A stretch of DNA of 64,000 nt, taken from positions 1-64,000 of the IMG/VR virus record IMGVR_UViG_3300023178_000017. One strand, 5' to 3'. Both the position numbers and the translations under genes were made by a program. Source of the stretch: a virus. The notes beneath the pieces were generated by a model. It ran no database searches. It saw only the letters and a program-made list of their open reading frames with translations, and had not been told where the DNA came from. Within the stretch, counting starts at the first letter, position 1. Every line of letters starts with the position of its first letter. Shown here piece after piece: positions 14,138-22,561 of the stretch.

Positions 14138-15856
14138 TTATTGCACTGAAATTCTTGAGAAGTTCTTATACTTCTCAAATCTAATGACCTCTTCAAACTT
14201 ATCGTAGAGTTGGTCGCCTTTGTGTGATATGATGAAAGCATTTGTCTTCTCTGATAGAGTATTTAACAATCTTAAGAAGTCATCGGTACCTTGAGCATCT
14301 AATGAAGAATCAAAAACCTCATCTAATATTAATAGGTTAGTGTTCACCGAATTCTTCATTCTTGCAACTGCTCTCCATGTAAAGAGAAGCGCAAGGTCAA
14401 TTCTCATCTTTTCACCTTGTGAGAAGTTATCATATTTGAAAACGTCTCTAAATCTGGACTTGATAGTCTCTTCGAAACCTTCATCAAGTTCAAACCCAAC
14501 ATAAAACTCCAATGATGATAGATACTTGTTGATTAACTTGTTCATCACTGGAACATATTGTTTAATAATTTTTTGTTTGACACCCTCGTCTCTTAAGAGT
14601 AAGGCTGCTATCTCATAGTAATGACTCTTTTCTGTTAGAGATTTCTTTTTACTCTCTAGTTTATCTAGGTCGTCTTCACTTGAGGTTAGTCTGTCCTGTA
14701 CACCACCGTCACTCTGGATGCTATTTCTAAGTTCTTCTATCTGAGAGGTTATCTTCTGTATGTACTTTTGATTAGACAACACTTCGGTCTGTAGAAGTCC
14801 TATTTCTCTTTGGACTTCTGTAATTTCTGATTGTATTCCTGTGATTCGATCAACTTCGTCATTGAGTTCTTTAAGTTGGTCGTCAAGAGTAGACATCGCC
14901 GTCTTGATCTCAGAGATTTTATCAGATTTTTCCTGAATGTGTTTCTTCTTGTGTTCATGATCTAAACCTTGTTTACAGGTTGGGCAGTTGTCATTGTTTT
15001 CGTAGAATTCAATATCTGCAAGTGCTTTCTTTCTAGCTGCTTCGAGTTGTTTCTCCACATCAATAACTTGTTTAAGTTTATTTTCTGTAGAATCTTTACT
15101 CTTGATGGCGGATTCTTTCTCCACCACATTTTCCGTCTTTTCATTGATTTTCCCCATTAAAGATTGAATATTAGTTTCAGTTTCTTTCACGGTTTTTTCA
15201 TACTTATCAATTTGTTCATCACGTGTTTGTTGAAGTGCATTCATCTGATCAGTCAAGCCAGCAATTCTTTCTTCCATAATCTCGACTTGATGTTCAGTGT
15301 CTTTCAGTTCAATTCTATGATCTGCAAATTTCTTCCTTAGTATGTCTTTCATAGTAGAGAAGATAGAAATATCTAATAGGTCTTCAACTAGTTTACGTCT
15401 ATCACGAGCTCTTAGCTGCATGAATGGAGTAAAGTTAGCTGAACCTAAAATTGCCACTTGAGTGAAGGAACGATAACTCATTTTGAGTATGTTCTTTTCT
15501 AAGTGATCTTGGTAGTCTCTCATTGTTGCATCTTGGTTGATCAGGACATCACTAAGATAGAGTTCGAATTTATTTGGTTTTGCACCACGAATTACTTTGT
15601 AGTTTTTCTTACCTACAGAAAATTCGATCTCAACAATGAGTTCTTTTTCATTTATTGAATTGATTAATAGTTCTTTCTTAAGGTTTCTAAAACCTTTACC
15701 ATATAAACCAAAACAAAGGGCATCAAGTAAAGTAGATTTACCTGCACCATTTTCACCAAGAATTAGTGTTGTTTGTGAACGATCTAATTCGATGGTGGTA
15801 AACTTATTACCAGATGAAAGTAGATTCTTCCATCTAATCTTTTTAAAATGTATCAT
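14138..15856 (-). CDS. 46: gp46 recombination endonuclease subunit (Rad50/SbcC-like)
   Basis: 572 aa. Walker A GENGAGKST (34-42), a long coiled coil with a zinc-hook NCPTCKQG in the middle, and a C-terminal signature FSQGEKMR plus Walker B LLILDEVFDSSLD. It forms the Mre11-Rad50-type nuclease with gp47, needed for recombination-dependent replication and host DNA breakdown. The start overlaps the gp47 stop by ATGA. Confidence 0.95.
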   Translation of the reverse strand: MIHFKKIRWKNLLSSGNKFTTIELDRSQTTLILGENGAGKSTLLDALCFGLYGKGFRNLKKELLINSINEKELIVEIEFSVGKKNYKVIRGAKPNKFELYLSDVLINQDATMRDYQDHLEKNILKMSYRSFTQVAILGSANFTPFMQLRARDRRKLVEDLLDISIFSTMKDILRKKFADHRIELKDTEHQVEIMEERIAGLTDQMNALQQTRDEQIDKYEKTVKETETNIQSLMGKINEKTENVVEKESAIKSKDSTENKLKQVIDVEKQLEAARKKALADIEFYENNDNCPTCKQGLDHEHKKKHIQEKSDKISEIKTAMSTLDDQLKELNDEVDRITGIQSEITEVQREIGLLQTEVLSNQKYIQKITSQIEELRNSIQSDGGVQDRLTSSEDDLDKLESKKKSLTEKSHYYEIAALLLRDEGVKQKIIKQYVPVMNKLINKYLSSLEFYVGFELDEGFEETIKSRFRDVFKYDNFSQGEKMRIDLALLFTWRAVARMKNSVNTNLLILDEVFDSSLDAQGTDDFLRLLNTLSEKTNAFIISHKGDQLYDKFEEVIRFEKYKNFSRISVQ

Positions 15857-16920
15857 AGATAAGCGTGTTCATCCAATGCTTCATTATACAACGAAGTTAT
15901 CATTTCTGACAATTGGGTTTTGTCACCTTGTATCTCCAGAGAGTCAATATATTTACTGAGTATTGTTAATGTATCTTCCACGCCTTCGAGTTCTTCATCT
16001 GATAGTAAGTCCATGTGTTTATGGTCATCTACTACAGTCATGTGTAAAGGATTAACTGCATGTAACTTATCTATCATACTGTCAAATAGATATGGATTTT
16101 CTTTGTTGACTACGACCACCTTAACAAATTTGTTTGAGTACTTGTCGTAATCTTTATTCATAATGGTCTCAAAGGTTTCTTTTTCATCATCATAGAATAC
16201 CTTTTCAAACATTGTTAAAGGGTTTAAAACTGGTGTTAACTCTTGTGTTTCTGTATCAAAGATATGGAAATATTTTGGGTCTCCATAATCTGACCATGTA
16301 AATTGCATTTGACTTCCTAGATATCTACAGTTCTTCACTTCAGATTTACTATGAAAGTGGCCACTGTAAACTTTATCGAATCTTTTTAAGTAACTGATAT
16401 CTAAACCGTGAGAACACACGGCACCAGGCATCATCAATGCACCTTCGATTTCAAAGTGACCCATACAAACACTAGCATTTGCTGATAACAGAAAGTCTAC
16501 TGAGTCTGCATAGTTTTCATTATTAATCCATGGTACAAGTGCAATATTAAAACCATCGTATTCTTTTACTGAAGGTTCTGTGATCACATTGATTGAATCA
16601 TCACCAAATAGTAATAACTCTGGTGCATTCACATCGTTTGTTGATTTATAATAGACATCATGGTTACCTATAATAAGGTCCATAGATATGCCTTGTTCAA
16701 GCATAGGTTTAATAAAGTGTTCTCTATTTGCCTTAAGACTTGCAAAGTTTACATACTTACGTCTATCAAAGTAATCACCCAAATGAATGATGTGTTTGAT
16801 GTCATGTTCAGCTAGGTATGGAAAGAAGACTTCATTGTAGAAACGACCTTGATATTCGGCCATTGCAACCATGTCACCTCTGACACCTGCATGAGTATCA
16901 TTTAATAGAGCTATTTTCAT
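15853..16920 (-). CDS. 47: gp47 recombination endonuclease subunit (Mre11/SbcD-like)
   Basis: 355 aa with metallophosphoesterase motifs in order: LNDTHAG, HLGDYFDRR, IGNHDVYYK and GHFHSKS. Partner of gp46. The start overlaps the gp55 stop by ATGA, so recombination and late-transcription genes are coupled. Confidence 0.95.
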   Translation of the reverse strand: MKIALLNDTHAGVRGDMVAMAEYQGRFYNEVFFPYLAEHDIKHIIHLGDYFDRRKYVNFASLKANREHFIKPMLEQGISMDLIIGNHDVYYKSTNDVNAPELLLFGDDSINVITEPSVKEYDGFNIALVPWINNENYADSVDFLLSANASVCMGHFEIEGALMMPGAVCSHGLDISYLKRFDKVYSGHFHSKSEVKNCRYLGSQMQFTWSDYGDPKYFHIFDTETQELTPVLNPLTMFEKVFYDDEKETFETIMNKDYDKYSNKFVKVVVVNKENPYLFDSMIDKLHAVNPLHMTVVDDHKHMDLLSDEELEGVEDTLTILSKYIDSLEIQGDKTQLSEMITSLYNEALDEHAYL

Positions 16921-17468
16921 TCAGTAAAGTTATCTAAGTTTTTTTTCGTTGTTGCTTTCTTTGTTCTTTTTGATTTTCTTGGTTCGTACTCGACTGGATT
17001 CATATTCTCTTGCATCCACTCAACGTTTGTATTTGACAAACTAGGGTCATATACTCCATCTATTGTATCGAATCCTACCTCTGTTAAGCCTGTTTCATTG
17101 ATAAGTTTTTGCTTTACGAATACTTGTTTTTTCTCCTTTTGTATTCTTCTTAAAAATGCATAGTAACAAATCTGTGTTACGTAGGCAAAGGCATTGTCTG
17201 ATTTTTCTCTGTTGAAATTGTTGATATATTGTATGCAGTTTTCAATTGCATCACAAATCATTTCATCCCTATAAGTATAGTTGATGAAGTTTGGTCTAGT
17301 AGATAGTCGTGTAGCGATCTTATAGATGCATTCGCCTATGTAGTTTGACATTTGGGGAGGTGTTTTCCCCTTTGACTCGGCAAGTTTAACTGACTCATTA
17401 AACTCGGCGACAGCTGCTGTGAACTCTTTGTTGTTTACATAGTGTTCATTTTGTTTTTTCGTAGTCAT
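16917..17468 (-). CDS. 55: gp55-like late-transcription sigma factor
   Basis: 183 aa. A region 2-like core is visible: YRDEMICDAIENCIQYINNF, then AFAYVTQICYYAFLRRIQKE, as in T4 gp55. The C-terminal third is charged and basic (RKSKRTKKATTKKN), ending LDNFTE, which resembles the clamp-binding tail. It directs RNA polymerase to TATAAATA promoters, many exact copies of which occur in this window. Confidence 0.88.
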   Translation of the reverse strand: MTTKKQNEHYVNNKEFTAAVAEFNESVKLAESKGKTPPQMSNYIGECIYKIATRLSTRPNFINYTYRDEMICDAIENCIQYINNFNREKSDNAFAYVTQICYYAFLRRIQKEKKQVFVKQKLINETGLTEVGFDTIDGVYDPSLSNTNVEWMQENMNPVEYEPRKSKRTKKATTKKNLDNFTE

Positions 17469-17482
17469 AAAGGGATATTACA

Positions 17483-17514
17483 CTAAAAACGTTGATCCTG
17501 TAAGGGGTTTTTAG
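17483..17514. repeat. inverted repeat in the gp55 upstream region
   Basis: CTAAAAAC (17483-17490) and GTTTTTAG (17507-17514), loop 16 nt, 15 nt upstream of the gp55 ATG. It could fold in the gp55 leader. The rest of 17469-17600 is AT-rich and has no gene that I can support. Confidence 0.35.
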
Positions 17515-17600
17515 GTATTTATTAAATCTAATTTTTTTTGGAAAAGGGGGTGTTTGGATTTCAAATCATATGATATGATTATTATGTTCGCTGAGAAGCC

Positions 17601-17825
17601 TTATCCTATTAGGTAGCCACTCAACATCATTACTGCCCCCATTGCAAAGACACAACTTAATTGAATGATTGTTGGTATTACTACAAACAAAAGAAGTGGA
17701 TCGAAATCACCCTTTGAAAAGAAGTCTTCTTCTCTCCACTTCTCAAACTCTTCAGGCGTAGCGTCTGTAGTTTTATTTAGTTGTAGTTGTAACTGTTGCG
17801 GATATCTCATCTTTATGTTTTGCAT
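17601..17825 (-). CDS. 74-aa membrane protein
   Basis: A soluble N-terminus (PEEFEKWREEDFFSKGDFD) and one or two hydrophobic segments at the C-terminus (LLLFVVIPTIIQLSCVF, then AMGAVMMLSGYLIG). An alternative ATG is at 17810. The 5' end overlaps the 53-aa gene. Family unknown. Confidence 0.55.
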   Translation of the reverse strand: MQNIKMRYPQQLQLQLNKTTDATPEEFEKWREEDFFSKGDFDPLLLFVVIPTIIQLSCVFAMGAVMMLSGYLIG

Positions 17826-17934
17826 TACTGCTGTTTTGTTGATATAAAATATATTCGATCTCGCTCATAGGAGCGTGCTTCAAATACGCAACACTTATTA
17901 CAATACTTGTGAATAAAATAAGTAAAACTTCCAT
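17773..17934 (-). CDS. 53-aa membrane protein
   Basis: Begins MEVLLILFTSIVISVAYLKH: an N-terminal signal anchor, then a polar tail ending TVTTTTK. Its ATG overlaps the EF-hand stop (TAATG), so it is translationally coupled. It competes with a longer minus-strand frame at 17825-18043, which overlaps the EF-hand gene and is rejected. Confidence 0.5.
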   Translation of the reverse strand: MEVLLILFTSIVISVAYLKHAPMSEIEYILYQQNSSNAKHKDEISATVTTTTK

Positions 17935-18185
17935 TATGCCCTAGGACATCTTCTACGAATGATGTAGTCAGATGCTTTTCGTAGTTCTTTTTTCGATAAT
18001 ACGCCATCGCCGTTTTTATCGGCAGCTTTAAATAGGCCAACACGTACCGTACAACCTGAATCTCTCAATTCTTGTTGAGTAACGAAACCGTTACTATCTA
18101 GGTCAAATTTTCTCATTCTCCAATCATCGGCGAAAGCCTCACTTGTGATCAAGAGCATTGTAGTTAAAGCAAATAATTTTTTCAT
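17934..18185 (-). CDS. secreted EF-hand calcium-binding protein
   Basis: 83 aa. A signal peptide (MKKLFALTTMLLITSEAFA) is followed by two EF-hand loops: D28-x-D30-x-N32-G ... E39, and D56-x-N58-x-D60-G ... E67. The tail has RRRCPRA, and the other Cys (C45) could form a disulphide with it. AAGGAG lies before the ATG. A periplasmic Ca2+-binding protein is the simplest reading; the loop type also recurs in the membrane protein at 4803-5084. Confidence 0.8.
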   Translation of the reverse strand: MKKLFALTTMLLITSEAFADDWRMRKFDLDSNGFVTQQELRDSGCTVRVGLFKAADKNGDGVLSKKELRKASDYIIRRRCPRA

Positions 18186-18194
18186 GTTTTCTCC

Positions 18195-18329
18195 TTAGAC
18201 TATTGGCGCAATCGCTACTGTGCATGAAATGAATACAAAACATAGAACAATAAGTTCTAAGGCATCTACTAAGTTAGATTCATCCAACTCAGAAATTTCA
18301 TCTTTTAATTTTTTAACTAGCTCAGTCAT
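18195..18329 (-). CDS. 44-aa membrane protein
   Basis: Begins MTELVKKLKDEISELDESN, then one membrane helix (ALELIVLCFVFISCTVAIA). GGAGAATC precedes the ATG; the stop lies 9 nt before the EF-hand gene and within its Shine-Dalgarno region. No family recognised. Confidence 0.6.
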   Translation of the reverse strand: MTELVKKLKDEISELDESNLVDALELIVLCFVFISCTVAIAPIV

Positions 18330-18422
18330 GATTCTCCATTAATAAGTAAATTATATAATATAATATAATTCTTGGTTATAAACGCAATTATTTAGTAAGT
18401 TAATGAACCTAACAAATAGGTT

Positions 18423-18935
18423 TTAGTGAATTTTTTTAGGGTCTTTTGGAACTTCTGCGAATTCAAAATCATCGTACTCAGACATTACTTCTTCAAACTC
18501 ATCTAGTTCTAGGTCAGTTGCATTTTCAATGAGTTCATCCATAGCTTTTCTAATCTTGCTATCGAGTTTATTCATAAAACTACCTTTGACTGGTATCGGT
18601 CTACCATCATCTAAAGGTATACTGCCCTCTTCAATCATCTTAAACCATTTTGATGAAGCACTATCATAAAATGGAATGAATTGATCATTCATAATACTTC
18701 TATGCACCACATGATCTTTTGGTATTGTAATCTTTTCATCTGAGGTCAAAGGCGCATATGGGTAGAATGTTGCCTGAGTTTTTGGTGTGCCTGGTATTAT
18801 AGACAAATGGCAGATCATTGGCAATGTGATTTCTAAAGATGTGTCGGTTTCTCTGGTCATACCTACAACTTCAGTGCCAGTTTTAAGTTTAATTACTTCA
18901 TATCTTGTTGGTAATAAATCTTTTGGTGATGCCAT
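18423..18935 (-). CDS. conserved phage hypothetical, possible Sm-like N-terminus
   Basis: 170 aa. The N-terminal half (YEVIKLKTGTEVVGMTRE ... LEITLPMICHL) has the beta-strand rhythm of a small Sm/Lsm-like barrel. The C-terminal third is helical and acidic (DELIENATDLELDEFEEVM). It overlaps the UvsW stop region and lies in the recombination cluster. No function claimed. Confidence 0.6.
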   Translation of the reverse strand: MASPKDLLPTRYEVIKLKTGTEVVGMTRETDTSLEITLPMICHLSIIPGTPKTQATFYPYAPLTSDEKITIPKDHVVHRSIMNDQFIPFYDSASSKWFKMIEEGSIPLDDGRPIPVKGSFMNKLDSKIRKAMDELIENATDLELDEFEEVMSEYDDFEFAEVPKDPKKIH

Positions 18936-20341
18936 TAGTCTAAGTCAAATTGTTTGATTTCGTATGGAAATTGTTCTCCATTATAGATATTTATCCTTTC
19001 TTTCAGGTGTTCAAGGGTATAATTATCACATTGGAGATCATCGGCAATATCGAACAATCTCATAGCATCTTTGCCTTCTGTCTTACGTAGACCTCTACCA
19101 ATAGACTGTAGATTACGAATACGTGATTTAGAAGGACTTGCAAAAACAATATTATCAATCTTTTTAATATTGACACCTGTAGAGAAAGTTCCGTATGACG
19201 CTAGTATGACACTGTCATTAGATTGCTCAACAAGTTCTCTGACTTTCTCTCGGTCTTCGGTGTCTGTACCACCATAGACATAGTGTAAACTGTTCACTCT
19301 CTTCTCAATCATTGGGTACAATACTTCACCGTGTTTTTCTACGTATTGGAACAACACTAGGGTATTGCCTTTGAGAGAGGCAACTAAATTAGTTATGAAT
19401 GCATTACGTTTCTCATTAGAAACTAGATAATCCATTTCTTCTTGGTATGACATTTTATGACACTTTTGATGTTTAAGTATAATACAATCAATGTTAATAT
19501 TTGCAATTGTGCCTTCTTCAATTAACTGAGCAGAAGATATAACTTTCTTTACAGGCCCAAAAAGACCCTCAAGTTGTAATCGGTGTACTTCACTACCGTC
19601 TAACGTACCTGTTGTACCAAATCGTACAGCAGTCTTCTTCATTTTCTCTAAAATGCCTTTTAAAGTTGTTGCTTTAAATAGATGTGCTTCATCTCCTATT
19701 ACTACGTCAAATCCTTCCAAGATTTCTTTAGGTGCTTTACTAAAACTCTGCCATGTCGATATCGTAATGTCAGCAGAAAATACAGGTTGACCACTATAAA
19801 TTTTACAAATGTCTTTATCATATCCATAATCTTCGAAGTCCTTTGCCATCTGTTCTACCAATGATGTAGTAGGTACAATGACAATTGTTTTTTTGTTGTA
19901 ATATCTTGCAAGTAGATATATGATTAATGATTTACCACTTGCAGTTGGTGAGAGTAGAAGTTGTCTGCCATATTGAATAGCAGTATTGAATGCATCTATC
20001 TGATATTCTCTAGGTTCAAAGGGAAGGTTTAAATCTGCCAACCATGATTGACTACACTTGTCTCTTTGTTTTGTTCCAAGTACTTCTTCAACACCTTCAA
20101 ATTCATATCCTCTTTCTCTACAAAACTCATCGACATATGGTAATAATCCAATATAGATTCTTTTTGTTTTAATTGAAAATAATCTTACTTTACCATCCCA
20201 ATATCTGTTCTTAACAGAAGGCATAAACTTTGCATTTGGTACTGTAAAAGAAAAGAAGTCATATAAATCACGTGCAAGACCATCATCACAATTGACCTGC
20301 ATGAAAACTTCGTTGACTTTAGAAACTGTTACTTTAGACAT
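18935..20341 (-). CDS. uvsW: UvsW recombination helicase
   Basis: 468 aa, SF2 helicase. An N-terminal DNA-binding region is followed by motif I (LSPTASGKS), motif II (GDEAH), motif III-like FGTTGTLDG and motif VI (QSIGRGLRKTEG). UvsW unwinds R-loops and branches, and in T4 ends origin-dependent replication. Neighbours UvsY and gp46/47 agree. Confidence 0.95.
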   Translation of the reverse strand: MSKVTVSKVNEVFMQVNCDDGLARDLYDFFSFTVPNAKFMPSVKNRYWDGKVRLFSIKTKRIYIGLLPYVDEFCRERGYEFEGVEEVLGTKQRDKCSQSWLADLNLPFEPREYQIDAFNTAIQYGRQLLLSPTASGKSLIIYLLARYYNKKTIVIVPTTSLVEQMAKDFEDYGYDKDICKIYSGQPVFSADITISTWQSFSKAPKEILEGFDVVIGDEAHLFKATTLKGILEKMKKTAVRFGTTGTLDGSEVHRLQLEGLFGPVKKVISSAQLIEEGTIANINIDCIILKHQKCHKMSYQEEMDYLVSNEKRNAFITNLVASLKGNTLVLFQYVEKHGEVLYPMIEKRVNSLHYVYGGTDTEDREKVRELVEQSNDSVILASYGTFSTGVNIKKIDNIVFASPSKSRIRNLQSIGRGLRKTEGKDAMRLFDIADDLQCDNYTLEHLKERINIYNGEQFPYEIKQFDLD

Positions 20342-21005
20342 AGGGTTTGCCGTGAAACCAACTCACTAAAGATATTCTAGTACCCTTAGTTACAGGTGTC
20401 ACTTGGTGATATACAAAAGAAGGAAACACAATTAAAGTACCAATCGACTTGGCTGAAAATGGAACTGTGTTTATATAATTGCCTGCATCTATATTTGTAT
20501 TGCGCCCTAATTTATCAAATACTCCTTGATAATTGATATATTGAAAATGACCACCTTCGTAGTCATCTGGATGTGATAGTTGAACTGTAGAACTTAGTTT
20601 TCTGATACCATGATCACTCTGATTCATATCAGATGAATCTGTATGCCATGTGTAATGATCTCCTGTTACAGGAGAATCTGGTCTATGATTATACACTGTA
20701 TATTGATGTGGTTCAGGCCAAGTCCATTCATGATGCCAACCTGCCTCTGCATTTGCCATATCAATACCTGCATGAAGTTTTTCTGTAAGTTCTTCAGGTA
20801 AAAAGTCTTGTTCAAACCATTTTACATCTGATTGTCTGATATGAGAGTCTTCTGTACCACCCTCTGTTTCACCATCTGGATCTTCTGCCTTGTTACCAAC
20901 TTTACCAATTTGGAAAGGCACTTTTTCACTCATAGCATTGATCGTTTTGACCTCTTCTTCAGTGAAATAGCTTTCGTAAATCCAAATATAGTTTCTTAAA
21001 TTCAT
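20334..21005 (-). CDS. 2-oxoglutarate/Fe(II) oxygenase (PKHD/prolyl 4-hydroxylase type)
   Basis: 223 aa. HTDSSD gives the HxD iron ligands; HQVTPVTKGTRISLVSWFHG gives the distal His and 2OG-binding Arg; HPDDYEGGHFQYI is the usual middle segment. Inserted between uvsY and uvsW and overlapping both neighbours by a few bases. Substrate unknown. Confidence 0.9.
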   Translation of the reverse strand: MNLRNYIWIYESYFTEEEVKTINAMSEKVPFQIGKVGNKAEDPDGETEGGTEDSHIRQSDVKWFEQDFLPEELTEKLHAGIDMANAEAGWHHEWTWPEPHQYTVYNHRPDSPVTGDHYTWHTDSSDMNQSDHGIRKLSSTVQLSHPDDYEGGHFQYINYQGVFDKLGRNTNIDAGNYINTVPFSAKSIGTLIVFPSFVYHQVTPVTKGTRISLVSWFHGKPYV

Positions 21006-21448
21006 TATGCACCTGACATAAATTTACGCCACTCTATTGTGTTCTTAATAGTTTGGTGACGCCATGTTATGTTGTCCATTGCCCTTTTTAGAAAGTCGAT
21101 TACTTCTTTAAAGTATTCTATTTGTGCTCTTGCTTTCTGTAGATCGGGATCAGCGTCAAAGAAAACAGGCATATCATTTTTCATAATTTTTAGACCATCA
21201 AAAGGGTCATCTTCCCAGCCAAGTTCTTTGATTTTTGTTTGGTCCATTTTACCATGAAACCATAACCACTTATCTTTTAAAAGTAGTTGGTATTTTAAGT
21301 TGGCATTTTTGAGTTGAATTGATGCATCGGTCAATAACTCTGAGTACTTAGCATGTAGTTTTGGTACTTCTAAACTAGACGTATCTAATTCGATATCATC
21401 TACCTTACAATCTTCTTTCCACATTGCTTTTAATTCATCTAAGTTCAT
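21005..21448 (-). CDS. uvsY: UvsY recombination mediator
   Basis: 147 aa, helical, with the family features KYSELLTDASIQLKNANLKY, LWFHGKM and a C-terminal TWRHQTIKNTIEWRKF. It loads UvsX recombinase on gp32-covered DNA. A possible -10 TAGGATAT lies right before the ATG. Confidence 0.88.
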   Translation of the reverse strand: MNLDELKAMWKEDCKVDDIELDTSSLEVPKLHAKYSELLTDASIQLKNANLKYQLLLKDKWLWFHGKMDQTKIKELGWEDDPFDGLKIMKNDMPVFFDADPDLQKARAQIEYFKEVIDFLKRAMDNITWRHQTIKNTIEWRKFMSGA

Positions 21449-21494
21449 AAAATATCCTATAATATACCCTATAGTATATCATATTTATTACGAT

Positions 21495-22034
21495 TTAAGA
21501 AGTTGTTTTTATCTCGTAGTAGGTAAATCTAAAAGATACAGTACAGATAACTGCTTCTGCATCGGCACCAGACTCTAATTCAATAGAACCTAATGATATA
21601 GGGAAACAGTCATGGAATCTAAAATATCTATTTGGTATATTTTTATTTGTATTTGTTACCAATGTGATATCTGAATACTGATTGAGGTCGTTTTCTACGG
21701 CACTTAACGTACCTGTTTGTGTTTTGATTGTACGTGTATAGTTTTCATACAGTCTAGGGTCAGCAACAGGAACAATAGAATCCATCCAATCATATATTTC
21801 TTTGAAGTTTTCTAAGTCTTCATCTACTAAAAAGGATACATCTAGTGTATCATAAGATACCTTGTCGCCTGGAAAATAAGCATCGATACCAACACCAGCA
21901 GCTTGAACTGTTTCACCAAATGTAAGTCCTGGTATGTTGACCGTTCTTACATAGTATTCAACTGCTGGTACTTTATCAATAAGAAGTCTGAAATTATTCT
22001 TATTGAGAATCGATTTATTAATACTAGTTTCCAA
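21495..22034 (-). CDS. tail-tube-like structural protein
   Basis: 179 aa. Its opening (NNFRLLIDKVPAVEYYVRTVNIPGL), an extended middle and the closing VSFRFTYYEI follow the gp19/gp54 tail-tube plan. The genuine gp19 is at 28848-29345, so this is probably a tube initiator, completion or baseplate-hub protein. It is coupled to the small gene upstream. Confidence 0.6.
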   Translation of the reverse strand: METSINKSILNKNNFRLLIDKVPAVEYYVRTVNIPGLTFGETVQAAGVGIDAYFPGDKVSYDTLDVSFLVDEDLENFKEIYDWMDSIVPVADPRLYENYTRTIKTQTGTLSAVENDLNQYSDITLVTNTNKNIPNRYFRFHDCFPISLGSIELESGADAEAVICTVSFRFTYYEIKTTS

Positions 22035-22242
22035 GTTTTATAATCCTTTTATTAGTAGTTGTATCATGGTAGTCATCGCCTTTGTAAACTCTTGTTACAG
22101 TCTCTTCACATAGAAAACCATCTTCTACGTATTGAGTTGTGATTGTACGATTCAATACATTTGTTGTTTCTTTGCCTTTAGGAAAAGCACTTCTTTCCCA
22201 CGGTCCTTCTAACACTGTTACACTTTTTGCATACTCTGACAT
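22024..22242 (-). CDS. 72-aa conserved hypothetical
   Basis: Soluble, beta-rich (NRTITTQYVEDGFLCEETVTRV). GGAGAAAATT before the ATG; an exact TATAAATA lies 20 nt upstream, so it is a late gene and likely a virion component together with the tail-tube-like protein. No family recognised. Confidence 0.65.
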   Translation of the reverse strand: MSEYAKSVTVLEGPWERSAFPKGKETTNVLNRTITTQYVEDGFLCEETVTRVYKGDDYHDTTTNKRIIKLGN

Positions 22243-22261
22243 AATTTTCTCCGTATAGTAC

Positions 22262-22269
22262 TATTTATA
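22262..22269 (-). promoter_or_regulatory. T4-type late promoter
   Basis: TATAAATA on minus, followed by GTAC; predicted start about 13 nt before the ATG at 22242. It directly abuts the G/C hairpin at 22273-22291. Confidence 0.7.
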
Positions 22270-22272
22270 TAG

Positions 22273-22291
22273 GTGGGGCATTGCGCCCCAC
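22273..22291 (+). terminator. G/C hairpin with plus-strand T-tract
   Basis: GTGGGGC (22273-22279) pairs with GCCCCAC (22285-22291), followed on plus by TTTTT. On minus it is followed not by T but by the late promoter at 22262. It may stop antisense transcription, or insulate the promoter. Confidence 0.55.
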
Positions 22292-22294
22292 TTT

Positions 22295-22513
22295 TTATTT
22301 CTCGTTTACAAAATCATTGAACTGTTTTGCAGTTTCAATAACATCTTGAGCAGTATAAGTCCTCAAAGGAATTTCCTTTTTAGACTCAGCATGATTGTCA
22401 TTCCATGAATATATGGTCTGCCTCTCATTCTCAATATTATTGATAATAAGACTTTCTGCTAGATTAAGTAAGTTGGCACGAATCTCGTACCCAGATTTTT
22501 GTGAATTAGTCAT
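22295..22513 (-). CDS. 72-aa conserved phage hypothetical
   Basis: Helical and soluble, beginning MTNSQKSGYEIRANLLNLAE; strong AGGAGG before the ATG. A TG-rich tract (22524-22542) and the palindromic late box at 22547 lie upstream, giving a leader of about 30 nt. Function unknown. Confidence 0.7.
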   Translation of the reverse strand: MTNSQKSGYEIRANLLNLAESLIINNIENERQTIYSWNDNHAESKKEIPLRTYTAQDVIETAKQFNDFVNEK

Positions 22514-22546
22514 AATTTCCTCCTGTGTGTGTTTGTGTGTGTATGA

Positions 22547-22561
22547 CTAAATAGTATTTAG
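22547..22561. promoter_or_regulatory. palindromic late-promoter variant between divergent genes
   Basis: CTAAATAGTATTTAG is a perfect palindrome around a central G. It gives a late-like CTAAATA box on each strand: plus reads straight into the GTG at 22561, minus serves the gene starting at 22513. The first base of each box differs from the TATAAATA consensus. Confidence 0.5.

Noticed and set aside
17469-17600. tRNA or small RNA gene upstream of gp55
   Set aside because: Only an inverted repeat and an AT palindrome are visible; no cloverleaf or terminator.
17825-18043. 72-aa minus-strand frame
   Set aside because: Overlaps the well-supported EF-hand gene and the 53-aa TAATG-coupled gene; no coding signal of its own.
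18330-18422. AT-rich stretch with TATAAT-like boxes
   Set aside because: A -10-like TATAAT is present at 18350-18355 but no -35 at a sensible distance; too little to call a promoter.
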